Assembly: GCA_965247455.1 (NCBI GenBank) | Contig: CBDFHE010000016.1 | Coordinates: forward strand, 186,001-250,000 | Length of the DNA: 64,000 nucleotides | Direction: 5' to 3' | Origin: JACZYA01 sp965247455 | GTDB lineage: Bacteria > Acidobacteriota > Terriglobia > Acidiferrales > 2-02-FULL-67-57 | In this document: positions 36,956 to 45,562 of the stretch, in pieces | How positions within the stretch are numbered: the first letter of the stretch is position 1 | Layout of the letters: each line of letters begins with the position of its first letter | Notes under the pieces: generated by a model | Databases searched by the model: none | Told to the model about the DNA's origin: nothing | What the model saw: the letters and a program-made list of their open reading frames with translations, nothing else | Translations under genes and position numbers: made by a program

Positions 36956-38625
36956 CCCGGATTTCCGATTTGGCTGTGGTACCGTATCGCCAGGACCAGT
37001 CGCTGCGCCTTGAGTTTTGGGGCTCCGACGTAAGGAACCACACTACGGAGGGTGACACCCGGTGGGTGAATTACAACACGAGCCATTCCAGTTCGCGTTC
37101 AACGGCTTCTTGAAAGTCGCGTTCCAGGGATCGCGCGTCACTTCTGACGCTGGCCTCATTCTGGTGCGCGAGTTGGATGAACGTCTGGGGCTGGAGACAC
37201 TCATCGCCGAGCACCTGAGCGATTCCCGACAGGGGATGAACACCCAGTTCAGCGTGGTGGATCTCCTGCGGCAGTCGGTCTACAGTCGCCTCGCGGGCTA
37301 CGAAGATCTCAACGACGCGGGGCGCGTGTCGGCAGACCCAACATTTCGTCTCATCGGGTCGCCAAAGCGCTGGGACCGGGGTGCGGCGCTGACATCGACG
37401 CTGCATTGGTTCGAGACAGAGCTGCTGACCCACGAGGAGAATCTCGTCGGGTTGAGGGCCGTGAACCGGGAGGTGCTTGCACAGGCCGAGATGGCGACGC
37501 GCGCCGACCGGATCGTGCTCGACATGGATTCGAGCGAGAGCCCGGTGCATGGGGCGCAGGAAGGGAGCGCCTATAACGGGCACTTCGAGTCCGTCTGCTA
37601 CCACCCGCTGTTTCTGTTCACCGAGCATGGGGACTGCCTCGCCGCCACGCTGCGGCCAGGCAACGTGCATAGCGCCGACGACTGGGACGACCTGCTCGTA
37701 CCGGAGATTGACCGGCAGCAGGTGGAGGGCAAGCGCGTAGCGTTCCGCGCAGACGCCGCGTTCGCGAAGCCCGAGATCTACGACGCGCTCGAGCAGCGCG
37801 ACGTGGACTATGCCATTCGCATGCCGGCGAACAAGAGCTTGGAGCTGGAAATCGAAGACATCCTCTTTCGTCCGCCGGGACGGCCGAGCTGCAAGCCCTT
37901 GGTGCGCTACCAGAGTTTCCGCTATCAGGCCAAGAGCTGGACCACGCCCAGACGGATCGTCGCCAAGGTGGAGCACCACCAAGGTGAGCTGTTCCCTCGC
38001 GTCGGCTTCATCGTGACCAACATGGCCCTCCCGAGCCGCTCGGTCGTGCGGTTTTACAACAAGCGCGGTACGGCGGAGCAATGGATCAAGGAAGGCAAGC
38101 AGGCCACCCACTGGACGCGGCTGTCGTGCCATCGTTTCCGGGCGAACGAGGTGCGCCTGCAACTGAGCGTCCTGGCCTACAATCTGGGCAACTTGTGGCG
38201 CAGACTGGTCCTTCCGCTGCGGGTCAAGCGCTGGTCGCTCACGAGTCTCCAGCAGCGACTGGTGAAAACTGGGGGCCGGCTGGTGAAGCATGCGCGGTAC
38301 TACTGGCTTCTGCTGGCGGAAGGGCATCTCACGCGGCGGCTGTTCGGCGACATGCTGCGGAGGATCTGGGCGCTACCCGTGCCGGCAGGCTGACGCGCGG
38401 CCTGAAGTGCAACGAAGCCCGCCCGGCGATGACACGGGGCACACGTGTGGAGCGGTGTCTGAGAAATGCCCGAAAAGCAGGGGTTCCAGTCGGTCGCACG
38501 TCGGCGCGGGCTCAGATGAAGGCCTTTGAAGCTGAGCGATTGTGCGACGATCGAAGTTTTTGTGCGATCGGCGGCGATCGGGTGTATAAACGTGCCATCA
38601 GGGGCAGGCAAAACGGAAATCCCGG
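36956..38625 (+). mobile_element. IS1380-family element, copy 4
   Basis: The 1670-base element has ends CCCGGATTTCCG and, inverted, CCGGGATTTCCG, and is flanked by TTGAA at 36951-36955 and 38626-38630. It interrupts mlaF in the opposite direction. Confidence 0.94.
37062..38393 (+). CDS. IS1380-family transposase (copy 4)
   Basis: This is an intact 443-residue transposase with the DDE blocks RIVLDMDSSESP, VAFRADAAFAKP and RGTAEQWIKEGK. The protein appears the same as in copies 1 and 2; copy 3 differs by one silent base near 30790 and by its frameshift. Confidence 0.92.
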   Translation: MGELQHEPFQFAFNGFLKVAFQGSRVTSDAGLILVRELDERLGLETLIAEHLSDSRQGMNTQFSVVDLLRQSVYSRLAGYEDLNDAGRVSADPTFRLIGSPKRWDRGAALTSTLHWFETELLTHEENLVGLRAVNREVLAQAEMATRADRIVLDMDSSESPVHGAQEGSAYNGHFESVCYHPLFLFTEHGDCLAATLRPGNVHSADDWDDLLVPEIDRQQVEGKRVAFRADAAFAKPEIYDALEQRDVDYAIRMPANKSLELEIEDILFRPPGRPSCKPLVRYQSFRYQAKSWTTPRRIVAKVEHHQGELFPRVGFIVTNMALPSRSVVRFYNKRGTAEQWIKEGKQATHWTRLSCHRFRANEVRLQLSVLAYNLGNLWRRLVLPLRVKRWSLTSLQQRLVKTGGRLVKHARYYWLLLAEGHLTRRLFGDMLRRIWALPVPAG

Positions 38626-38992
38626 TTGAATAGTGGATTCCTCCAGCTTGGTCAGCTCGCGCAGCGGCAAGGCAACGTTGTCAGCCAGCGTCATGGAGCC
38701 GAACAGTGCTCCGCTCTGAAACAACACTCCCATCCGGCGCCGCACTCGATTCAACTCCTCTTCACTGGCCCGGCAGGTGTCGATCCCGTTGATGAACACG
38801 TGCCCCTCGGAGGGCCTCTCCAAGGCCAGGATGTGGCGCAGCAGAGTGCTCTTGCCGGTACCGCTCGCCCCCAGCAACACCAGGGTTTCCCGGGGGCGGA
38901 TTTGCAGGTTGATGTTGCTCAGGATGCGCCGCGTCCCGTAGTGGGTAGTGAGACCTTCAATGCGGATGACGGCGTCGGTCGCGTCCATCGCT

Positions 38993-39786
38993 TCACCAGA
39001 GATAGTAAAAGAGCACGCTGAAAAACATATCAGCGACGATGACGAGCGTGATCGAGGTTACGACTGCGCTGGTGGTCGCCCGGCCCACGCCTTCCGCCCC
39101 GCCCCGCACCGCCAAGCCTTCGTAACAACCCACAGCCGCGATGATGATTCCAAACACCACGCTCTTAATCAACCCGGAGAGGATGTCTCGCAACAGGAGA
39201 GCCCCGGTGGCGCGCGTCCAGTAGTATCCCATCGGCATCCCAATTCGTACAGCGTGAAAATGGAGCCCCCTGCGATTCCCATCAGGTCGGCCAGCAAAGT
39301 CAGGCACGGCATCACCAGCAACAACGCCAGGTACTTGGGAACCACCAGGAATTTGACTTTGTTCAGGCCGATGGTTTCCAGGGCGTCGATCTCTTCGCCC
39401 ACCTTCATGGTTCCCAGTTCGGCGGCGAAGGAAGAGGCGGAACGCCCCGCCACGATCACGGCGGTCATCAACGGCCCCAGTTGCCGGCTCATCGCCACCG
39501 CCACCAGGTCGACCACATAGACCGTGCCACCGTACTTGCGCAGCTCGTAGGCAGTCTGGAAGGCCAGGACCAAACCGACGAAGAAGGAAATCAAGGAAAC
39601 AATCGGGATGGCGCTCACGCCCGTCAGCACCATTTGGTGAATCGCTGACCGGCCCTTTATTCCCTTGCCACACAGGGGAGCCCACAGGGTCCAGTAGGCG
39701 GCGTCTTTTCCTAACCGGGTGATCCCGCCGGCGTAGCGGAGGAAGTTCAGGGTGCCGCGTCCTACGTAGGCCAGCAAGGCGCCCAT
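38993..39786 (-). pseudogene. mlaE: MlaE-family permease, frameshifted
   Basis: MlaE is the inner-membrane permease of the phospholipid transporter. The frame from ATG 39786 gives the typical helices VLTGVSAIPIVSLISFFVGLVLAFQ and the EIDALETIGLN signature, then fails after SIFTLYELG at about 39239-39242. The rest (MPMGYYWTRATGALLLRD to VADMFFSVLFYYLW) is in the next frame. One lost base at GGG explains the shift. The stop is five bases before the mlaF start. Either a second lesion in this operon or a homopolymer error. Confidence 0.85.
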
Positions 39787-39797
39787 AGCGGTGGGGC

Positions 39798-40160
39798 CTA
39801 GTCGCTGTCTTGCGGCAAGGAGCCGGCGAGCTGCTGCAAGGCTTCGTCCTCGCTCTTGAAAATTCGGAACACCTTGTCCAGCCGCACCAGTTCGAGCACG
39901 TTCCGCAGGTTTTTGCTTAAGCTGCACAACCCGAAGGGAACCTTGTTGGCTTGCGCCGCTTTCAAGCCTTCCACCAGGGTGGCGATGCCGGAGCTGTCCA
40001 TATAGCCCACCGCCCCCAGATTGACCAGAACCGCTGCCTGGGTTTTCTTCCTCCAGGCTTGCAAGAGGGGCCCGCGCAGGTCCGGGGTGCTCTCGAAGGT
40101 GAGCTGGCCCTCTACATCCACGATGGCCGCCTGGCCGCGTTCGCGCACCGTGACGGTCAC
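39798..40160 (-). CDS. STAS-domain anti-anti-sigma-type protein
   Basis: The product is 120 residues with a single STAS domain: VDVEGQLTFESTPDLR, then VLVNLGAVGYMDSSGIATLV, where MDSSG is the phosphorylation loop with the usual Ser. It is similar to SpoIIAA/RsbV and to MlaB, the STAS partner of MlaF. Its GTG start overlaps the stop of the upstream HATPase gene (GTGA), and its stop is 11 bases before mlaE, so both a partner-switch role and an MlaB role fit. The downstream mla genes favour MlaB in part. Confidence 0.8.
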   Translation of the reverse strand: MTVTVRERGQAAIVDVEGQLTFESTPDLRGPLLQAWRKKTQAAVLVNLGAVGYMDSSGIATLVEGLKAAQANKVPFGLCSLSKNLRNVLELVRLDKVFRIFKSEDEALQQLAGSLPQDSD

Positions 40161-40549
40161 TGGGTGCTTCCTTCGGGCGCGCGGTACTTGACCAGCGTCA
40201 GCCGCAACTTCCCCGCTTCGGTTTCTTCCACCACTACTCGATCCAGCAATTGCATGAGGAGATAGGATTCCTCTTCGCTGGTCTCAGTGCCGTCGGCTTC
40301 ATTTTCCACCACAACTTCCAGCCGGTCGGAAAAGCCGGTAAAAACCACATGGAGAGTGCGCCCCTCGCACCCGGAACGTTGCAAGAACTGCCGGCAGGCC
40401 TTCTCCACCCCTTCCTGCAAGCTCAGTTGTTGTCCTTTGGGAAATCCCAATTGGCTGGCCAGCACGCCGGCCGTCCGGCGCACAACCGGAAGCAACTCCG
40501 GGTCGGTTGTTAGTTCGAGGACCACCGCCACCTGCCTTGCAGTACCCAT
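40157..40549 (-). CDS. RsbW-like HATPase anti-sigma-type kinase
   Basis: The product is about 130 residues from ATG 40549 (MGTARQVAVVLELTTDPELLPVV), a small GHKL ATPase with LSLQEGVEKACRQFL in the N-box region and LEVVVENEADG towards the G region. The N box is not the classic E-x-x-N and the G2 loop is short, so kinase activity is doubtful; it may only bind. It overlaps the STAS gene start. As the first gene of the mla operon it may regulate the STAS protein. Confidence 0.65.
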   Translation of the reverse strand: MGTARQVAVVLELTTDPELLPVVRRTAGVLASQLGFPKGQQLSLQEGVEKACRQFLQRSGCEGRTLHVVFTGFSDRLEVVVENEADGTETSEEESYLLMQLLDRVVVEETEAGKLRLTLVKYRAPEGSTQ

Positions 40550-40766
40550 GACGTCAAACGGGGTCACTCCTTTGCTACGCCATGCTTCGGCAAGCTGCCT
40601 TCTTGCCCTCCCCGGCCCAAGCTCCGAGCACGGAGAGTACACCACAAAAGGAAAAGCCGCCAACCAAACTTGCCCGGCACTTGCTCGAGCAGCGACTCTT
40701 GTCAGCGGGTCGCCGCCACCCGCTGGCGCTGGAGGTCTGCACTCGGGTGGTGCGTTTCGCCGGTGC

Positions 40767-40946
40767 TCAACTCAACTCATCCTGTGTTGTGTAATCGCAA
40801 GCTTCGCGACACTCGCCACAGTAGTAGTACCCGTCCTCCACCAACCGAGCCCCCTCGAGATTTCCGCAGAGAGTGCAGTACTTGGTGCAGGAGCAGCGGC
40901 GTTCCGGCAAATCGCACTGAGCGCAGGCAAATTCCTTTTCGGGCAT
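40767..40946 (-). CDS. Small cysteine-rich, probably zinc-binding protein
   Basis: The product is 59 residues with nine cysteines (8, 11, 18, 20, 24, 27, 43, 46, 50): FACAQCDLPERRCSC, then KYCTLCGN and YYCGECREAC. The pairs CxxC are spaced like a double zinc ribbon. The ATG follows GAGGAG by eight bases, which supports translation. It stands in the 525-base gap between the anti-sigma gene and gcvT, both of which it would otherwise leave non-coding. No family was recognised. Confidence 0.65.
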   Translation of the reverse strand: MPEKEFACAQCDLPERRCSCTKYCTLCGNLEGARLVEDGYYYCGECREACDYTTQDELS

Positions 40947-41073
40947 CGGACTTTCTCCTCGATCCTGTGCCCCACTCCACTATACGGAGGGCCAGCCGCC
41001 GCTGCAAGCTTGCTTGACCCTTCCAGAGACCGTGTGCTAACTTTCCAGTTCTCATATTCCCACGGAGTTTTTC

Positions 41074-42183
41074 TTGGCTACCGAAACTCAAACCGCGCCC
41101 CGGCAGACTGTGCTCAACGCCGCCCACCGCGCCCTGAAAGCGAAGATGGTGAACTTTGCCGGCTGGGACATGCCGGTGGAGTACAGAGGCATCATCCCCG
41201 AGCATCTGGCCGTGCGCACGGCGGCGGGTCTGTTCGACGTAAGCCACATGGGGGAAATTGAGATTCGCGGGCCGCAAGCGCTGGACCTGGTGCAGCAGGT
41301 CGCCTGCAACAATGCCGCCCGTCTCGCGGTGGGGCAGGCGCAATACTCCGCCCTGCTCACCGAGCAAGGCACCTTCGTGGATGACATTGTTGTCCACAAG
41401 TTCTCCGATACTCATTACTTCATCTGCGTCAACGCCGCCAATCGCGAGAAGGATTTCGCGCATATCCAGGCGCAAAACCGGTTCAAGGCTGAAGTGAACC
41501 ACACCAGCGACGACTATACCCAACTGGCGCTGCAAGGGCCGCGCGCGGCCTACATCCTCCAGCGGTTGACACCGGTGGACCTGAGCGCCATCCGCACCTA
41601 CCGCTTCACTTTCGGAAAGGTCTGCGACGTCCGCTGCCTGATCGCCCGCACCGGCTACACCGGCGAAGACGGCTTCGAACTCTACTTGGAACCGCCCGTA
41701 TCGGAAAAAGTTTGGAACGCGCTGTTGGATGCAGGCAAAGAAGATGGTTTGATCCCCGTCGGCCTGGGAGCGCGCAACACCCTGCGGTTGGAATCGGGGT
41801 ATGCTCTTTACGGACACGAGATTGACGACACTACTACGGTCTGGGAAGCGAAGCTGGGTTGGATTTGCAAGCTCGACAAAGGCGAGTTTGCCGGCCGGGC
41901 GGCTCTGGTGGCACAAAAGGAAGCGGGCGTCGGGCGCAAGCTGGCGGGGTTTGAAATGCGCGGGCGCGGCATCGCCCGCGACGGCTACCCGGTCTTGGTT
42001 GACAGGCAAGAATGCGGGCGCGTCACCAGCGGCAGTCCCGCCCCTTACTTGAAAAAGAACCTCGGCCTGGCTTATATCCCGGTTGGGGCTAGCGCCGTCG
42101 GCACACGCATCGGCATCGGAATTCGAGGCGCCACGGTGGAGGCGGAGCTGGTGCCGACGCCCTTCTACAAGCGGCCGAAATAG
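41074..42183 (+). CDS. gcvT: Glycine cleavage T protein (aminomethyltransferase)
   Basis: GcvT takes the aminomethyl group from GcvH and makes methylene-tetrahydrofolate and ammonia. The product is 369 residues with MVNFAGWDMPVEY, LFDVSHMGEIEIRG, ARTGYTGEDGFELY and GLGARNTLRLESGYALYGHE, all folate-site blocks. The TTG start is six bases behind GGAG. It is first in the operon gcvT-gcvH-gcvPA-gcvPB. I saw no glycine riboswitch in the 120 bases before it. Confidence 0.94.
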   Translation: MATETQTAPRQTVLNAAHRALKAKMVNFAGWDMPVEYRGIIPEHLAVRTAAGLFDVSHMGEIEIRGPQALDLVQQVACNNAARLAVGQAQYSALLTEQGTFVDDIVVHKFSDTHYFICVNAANREKDFAHIQAQNRFKAEVNHTSDDYTQLALQGPRAAYILQRLTPVDLSAIRTYRFTFGKVCDVRCLIARTGYTGEDGFELYLEPPVSEKVWNALLDAGKEDGLIPVGLGARNTLRLESGYALYGHEIDDTTTVWEAKLGWICKLDKGEFAGRAALVAQKEAGVGRKLAGFEMRGRGIARDGYPVLVDRQECGRVTSGSPAPYLKKNLGLAYIPVGASAVGTRIGIGIRGATVEAELVPTPFYKRPK

Positions 42184-42231
42184 CCGGAACACTATATTTC
42201 CCCGAAGCGAGGAGCAAGCGCGGAACAGATT

Positions 42232-42627
42232 ATGTACCCGGCGGATTGTCGCTACACCAAAGAGCACGAGTGGATCAAAGTGGCGGAAGGTGTCGCCACT
42301 ATTGGTATTACTGACCACGCGCAAAAGCAGCTCGGTGACGTGGTGTTTGTGGAATTGCCCCAACCGGGCGCCCACTTCGATGCGTTGCAGCCGTTCGGCA
42401 CAGTGGAGTCGGTCAAGGCGGTCTCGGACGTGTACTGCCCGGTGGCCGGCTCCATCACAGAAGTCAACTCAGCCTTGGCGGACAATCCCGCTCTGGTGAA
42501 TGAGGACCCGCACGAGAAAGCCTGGCTCATCAAGCTCAAACTGGACGACCCCAAGGCGGCCGACGGCCTCTTGACCGCTGCGCAGTACGAAGAGTTTGTG
42601 CGCGAGTCCGAGGAGACGCAGGCGTAG
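42232..42627 (+). CDS. gcvH: Glycine cleavage H protein
   Basis: This is the lipoyl carrier of the glycine cleavage system, 131 residues. The lipoylated Lys62 is in GTVESVKAVSDVYCP, and YTKEHEWIKV and GITDHAQKQLGDVVFVELP are family blocks. The ATG at 42232 follows a GCGAGGAG stretch by several bases. The gcvPA start directly follows its stop with no spacing. Confidence 0.95.
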   Translation: MYPADCRYTKEHEWIKVAEGVATIGITDHAQKQLGDVVFVELPQPGAHFDALQPFGTVESVKAVSDVYCPVAGSITEVNSALADNPALVNEDPHEKAWLIKLKLDDPKAADGLLTAAQYEEFVRESEETQA

Positions 42628-43968
42628 ATGCGCTACCTGCCCAAGTCCGAGCACGAACGGGCGGAGATGCTGGCCGCGCTCGGTTGCCGGTCGATTGATG
42701 AGCTGTTCGCTTGCATCCCGGATTCGATTCGGCTGAAGTGGCCTCTCAACATCCCGGCTGCCCTTTCCGAACCTGAAATTCTTGACTACTTCCGCGCCCG
42801 CGCGGGCGAAACCTCCGGCGGCTACGTGCGGCTGCTGGGCGCCGGCGCCTACAACCACTTTCGGCCGGTGGTGCTGGACGCGCTGATTTCCCGCGGCGAG
42901 TTCCTGACCACCTACACTCCCTACCAAGGTGAAATCGCCCAGGGAACTTTGCAAGCCATCTTTGAATTCCAGACCCTGATTTGCCAGTTGACCGGCCAGC
43001 AGGTGGCCAACGCGTCCATGTACGATGGCTCCACCGCCCTGGCGGAAGCGGTGCTGATGGGATTGCGGGTCACGCGGCGTTCGCGCGCTTTGGTCTCGCG
43101 CGCCCTCCACCCCGAATACCGTCAAGTGCTTGCCACCTACTGTCAGCGGCCGAAGGTCGAGCTGACCGAATTGCCTTGCGCGTCTTCGGGCCAGACGGAT
43201 TTGGCGGCGCTGGAGCGCGCCCTCGACGACGGGACAGGCGTCGTAGCAGTGCAGTCGCCGAACTTCTTCGGTTGCGTGGAGGATGTGCCCGCCGCGGCTG
43301 AGCTGGCCCACCGGCACGGGGCTTTGCTGGTAACTGCCATCACCGAACCGGTGTCGCTGGGATTGGTTCGCGCGCCGGCGGAGGCTGACATCGTAGCGCT
43401 GGAAGCACAATCGTTCGGCCTGCCGGTCAGCTACGGAGGGCCGTTCGTCGGAGTGCTGGCGACCAAGGAGAAGTTTGTCCGCAGCCTGCCCGGGCGGCTG
43501 GTGGGCCAGACCACCGACGCGGAGGGCCGCCGCGGCTTTGTGCTTACGCTGGCCACGCGCGAGCAGCACATCCGGCGGGAGAAGGCCACCTCCAATATTT
43601 GCACCGATCAGGCGCTGTGTGCTCTGGCCGTGACCATTTTCCTGACTGTGTACGGCAAGCGCGGCTTGCGCTCGCTGGCGGAGCACAACCTGGCCAAGGC
43701 GCGTTACTTGGCAGAAGAACTCAGTAGGCTGCCGGGTGTGAAGCTTCCTTTTTCTGCGCCCTGCTTCAATGAGTTCGTAGTTGAAGTCCCCGGCCCGACC
43801 GCCCGCCTGCATCAGAGGCTGCAAAGCGAGAAGTTCATTGCCGGAGTGGAGCTGGGGCGGTGGTATCCGGAGCGCAAGAACGCGCTCTTGCTCTGCGTTA
43901 CGGAGGTGGCGAAACGCGAAGAGCTGGATCGCTTCGTCGCCGCCTTCCGGCAGGCGCTGGAAGCTTAG
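42628..43968 (+). CDS. gcvPA: Glycine dehydrogenase (decarboxylating) subunit 1
   Basis: The product is 446 residues. It begins with MRYLPKSEHERAEMLAALG and shows NASMYDGSTALAEAVLMG, QSPNFFGCVED, and YGGPFVGVLATKEKFVRSLPGRLVG, the typical N-terminal half of two-subunit GcvP. Together with gcvPB it decarboxylates glycine with PLP. The ATG starts right after the gcvH stop, which is evidence of translational coupling. Confidence 0.94.
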   Translation: MRYLPKSEHERAEMLAALGCRSIDELFACIPDSIRLKWPLNIPAALSEPEILDYFRARAGETSGGYVRLLGAGAYNHFRPVVLDALISRGEFLTTYTPYQGEIAQGTLQAIFEFQTLICQLTGQQVANASMYDGSTALAEAVLMGLRVTRRSRALVSRALHPEYRQVLATYCQRPKVELTELPCASSGQTDLAALERALDDGTGVVAVQSPNFFGCVEDVPAAAELAHRHGALLVTAITEPVSLGLVRAPAEADIVALEAQSFGLPVSYGGPFVGVLATKEKFVRSLPGRLVGQTTDAEGRRGFVLTLATREQHIRREKATSNICTDQALCALAVTIFLTVYGKRGLRSLAEHNLAKARYLAEELSRLPGVKLPFSAPCFNEFVVEVPGPTARLHQRLQSEKFIAGVELGRWYPERKNALLLCVTEVAKREELDRFVAAFRQALEA

Positions 43969-43975
43969 GAAGACC

Positions 43976-45505
43976 ATGGCCGAGATCCCCCGCAAAGCCG
44001 CGCCGCACGTGAGCCAGAACGAAGGGCTGATCTTTGAGAAAAGCTCACCCGGCAAGTATGCCTACGCGTTGCCGCCGCTGGACGTGCCCGCAGCGGAGGC
44101 CGGTGAACTCCTCGGCGCTGCGCAGGTGCGCAAGGAAATTGAAGGCTTCCCGGAGGTGAGCGAAATCGAAATCATCCGCCACTTCACCCGTCTCTCCACC
44201 TGGAACTACGGCGTGGACACCGGGATGTACCCCCTGGGGTCCTGCACCATGAAGTACAACCCGCGGGTGAACGAAGTAGTGGCGGCCCTGCCGGGACTCG
44301 CCGGCGAACATCCCTACCAGCCGCTGGAGTTGAGTCAGGGCTGCCTGCGAATCCTGTGGCTGCTGGAGCGTTGCTTGATTGAAATCACCGGCATGGACGC
44401 CATTACCCTGCAACCGGCGGCGGGCGCACACGGAGAGTTGACCGGCATCTTGATGGTGCGCGCCTATCTGACCGCGCAGGGCAACCCCCGCAAGATGGTG
44501 CTGGTTCCCGACTCCGCCCACGGCACCAACCCCGCCACCGCCGCCATCGCCGGCTACGCTGTCTGCAGCATCCCTTCCAATCCAAACGGGCAGCTCGACC
44601 TCGACGCGCTGCGCCAACTGATGACCGAAGAAGTGGCCGCGCTGATGATTACCAGCCCCAACACGCTCGGCATCTTTGAAAAACAGATTCAGGAGATTGC
44701 CGAAGTTGTCCACCGCCGGGGCGGGTTGATCTATCTGGACGGGGCCAACATGAACGCTCTGGCCGGAGTAACCCGCCCGGGGGAGTTCGGCGCCGACATC
44801 GTCCACCTGAACCTACACAAGACTTTTTCTACCCCTCACGGCGGCGGCGGGCCCGGCGCCGGGCCGGTGGCAGTGAAGAAAATCCTGGCGCCTTTCTTGC
44901 CCTTTCCGGTGTTGCGGGAGGAAAGCACCGGCGGCCTCAGTTGGGACTTCGACCGGCCGCAATCCATTGGGCGTGTGCGCGCCTTCTTCGGCAACTTCGG
45001 AGTGCTGGTGCGGGCGTTGGCCTACCTTTTGGCCAATGGGCCGGCAGGAATTTTGCAAACTACGCGCGATGCGGTGCTGAACGCGAACTTCGTTCGCAAG
45101 CACCTGGAAGACGTCTATGAGCTGCCCTACGCGGCTCCTTCGCTGCACGAGTGCGTCTTTTCGGACCGGCGGCAGCTCAAGCACAAGGTGAGCACGATGG
45201 ACATCGCCAAGCGCCTGATCGACTACGGCTTCCACCCCTACACGGTGGCTTTCCCGTTGATCGTGCAAGGGGCGCTGATGATCGAGCCCACTGAAAGCGT
45301 GAGCAAGGAAGAGTTGGAACTGTTTATCGCGGCCTTGCGTGCGATCGCTCGGGAAGCCGAGAGCGACCCCGAGTTGGTCAGAACCGCGCCCCATACCACG
45401 CGGGTCAAGCGGCTGGACGAAGTCACCGCCGCCCGCAAGCCCATCCTGCGCTGGAAGCCCAAAGCGGCGGCCACGCCGGAACCCCAGCCAGAAACCGCCG
45501 GTTGA
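43976..45505 (+). CDS. gcvPB: Glycine dehydrogenase (decarboxylating) subunit 2
   Basis: The product is 509 residues from the ATG eight bases after the gcvPA stop. The PLP lysine is Lys282 in HLNLHKTFSTPHGGGGPG; YPLGSCTMKYNPR, PAAGAHGELTG and PDSAHGTNPATAA bind cofactor and substrate. A long upstream extension of the frame into gcvPA is spurious. It ends the operon. Confidence 0.95.
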   Translation: MAEIPRKAAPHVSQNEGLIFEKSSPGKYAYALPPLDVPAAEAGELLGAAQVRKEIEGFPEVSEIEIIRHFTRLSTWNYGVDTGMYPLGSCTMKYNPRVNEVVAALPGLAGEHPYQPLELSQGCLRILWLLERCLIEITGMDAITLQPAAGAHGELTGILMVRAYLTAQGNPRKMVLVPDSAHGTNPATAAIAGYAVCSIPSNPNGQLDLDALRQLMTEEVAALMITSPNTLGIFEKQIQEIAEVVHRRGGLIYLDGANMNALAGVTRPGEFGADIVHLNLHKTFSTPHGGGGPGAGPVAVKKILAPFLPFPVLREESTGGLSWDFDRPQSIGRVRAFFGNFGVLVRALAYLLANGPAGILQTTRDAVLNANFVRKHLEDVYELPYAAPSLHECVFSDRRQLKHKVSTMDIAKRLIDYGFHPYTVAFPLIVQGALMIEPTESVSKEELELFIAALRAIAREAESDPELVRTAPHTTRVKRLDEVTAARKPILRWKPKAAATPEPQPETAG

Positions 45506-45562
45506 GAATCCTGCGGGCGTTCCTCGGTGTGGAATAACTTTGCGGGCGCAAGGCAAGCCGAA

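Larger units (their letters stand above)
36516..38988 (-). pseudogene. mlaF: Mla ABC ATPase, split by IS1380 copy 4
   Basis: The N-terminal part (38988-38626) has the Walker A loop GASGTGKSTLLRHI and the Q loop LFQSGALFGSMT. The C-terminal part (36955-36516) has the signature LSGGMRKRAGLARAL, Walker B ILLFDEPSAGLDP and the H loop VVVTHEL. Removing the element and one TTGAA rejoins ESTIQIMVRMKL in frame, giving about 265 residues, normal for MlaF. Both ATPase halves are present but separated, so the transporter has no working engine from this locus. Confidence 0.92.

Noticed and set aside
40950..41073. Glycine riboswitch before gcvT
   Set aside because: The 120 bases before gcvT show neither the conserved cores nor a tandem aptamer layout, and the small Cys-rich gene fills part of the space.
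43781..43975. N-terminal extension of gcvPB into gcvPA
   Set aside because: The extension overlaps gcvPA in another frame and has no homology; the ATG at 43976 gives the normal start.
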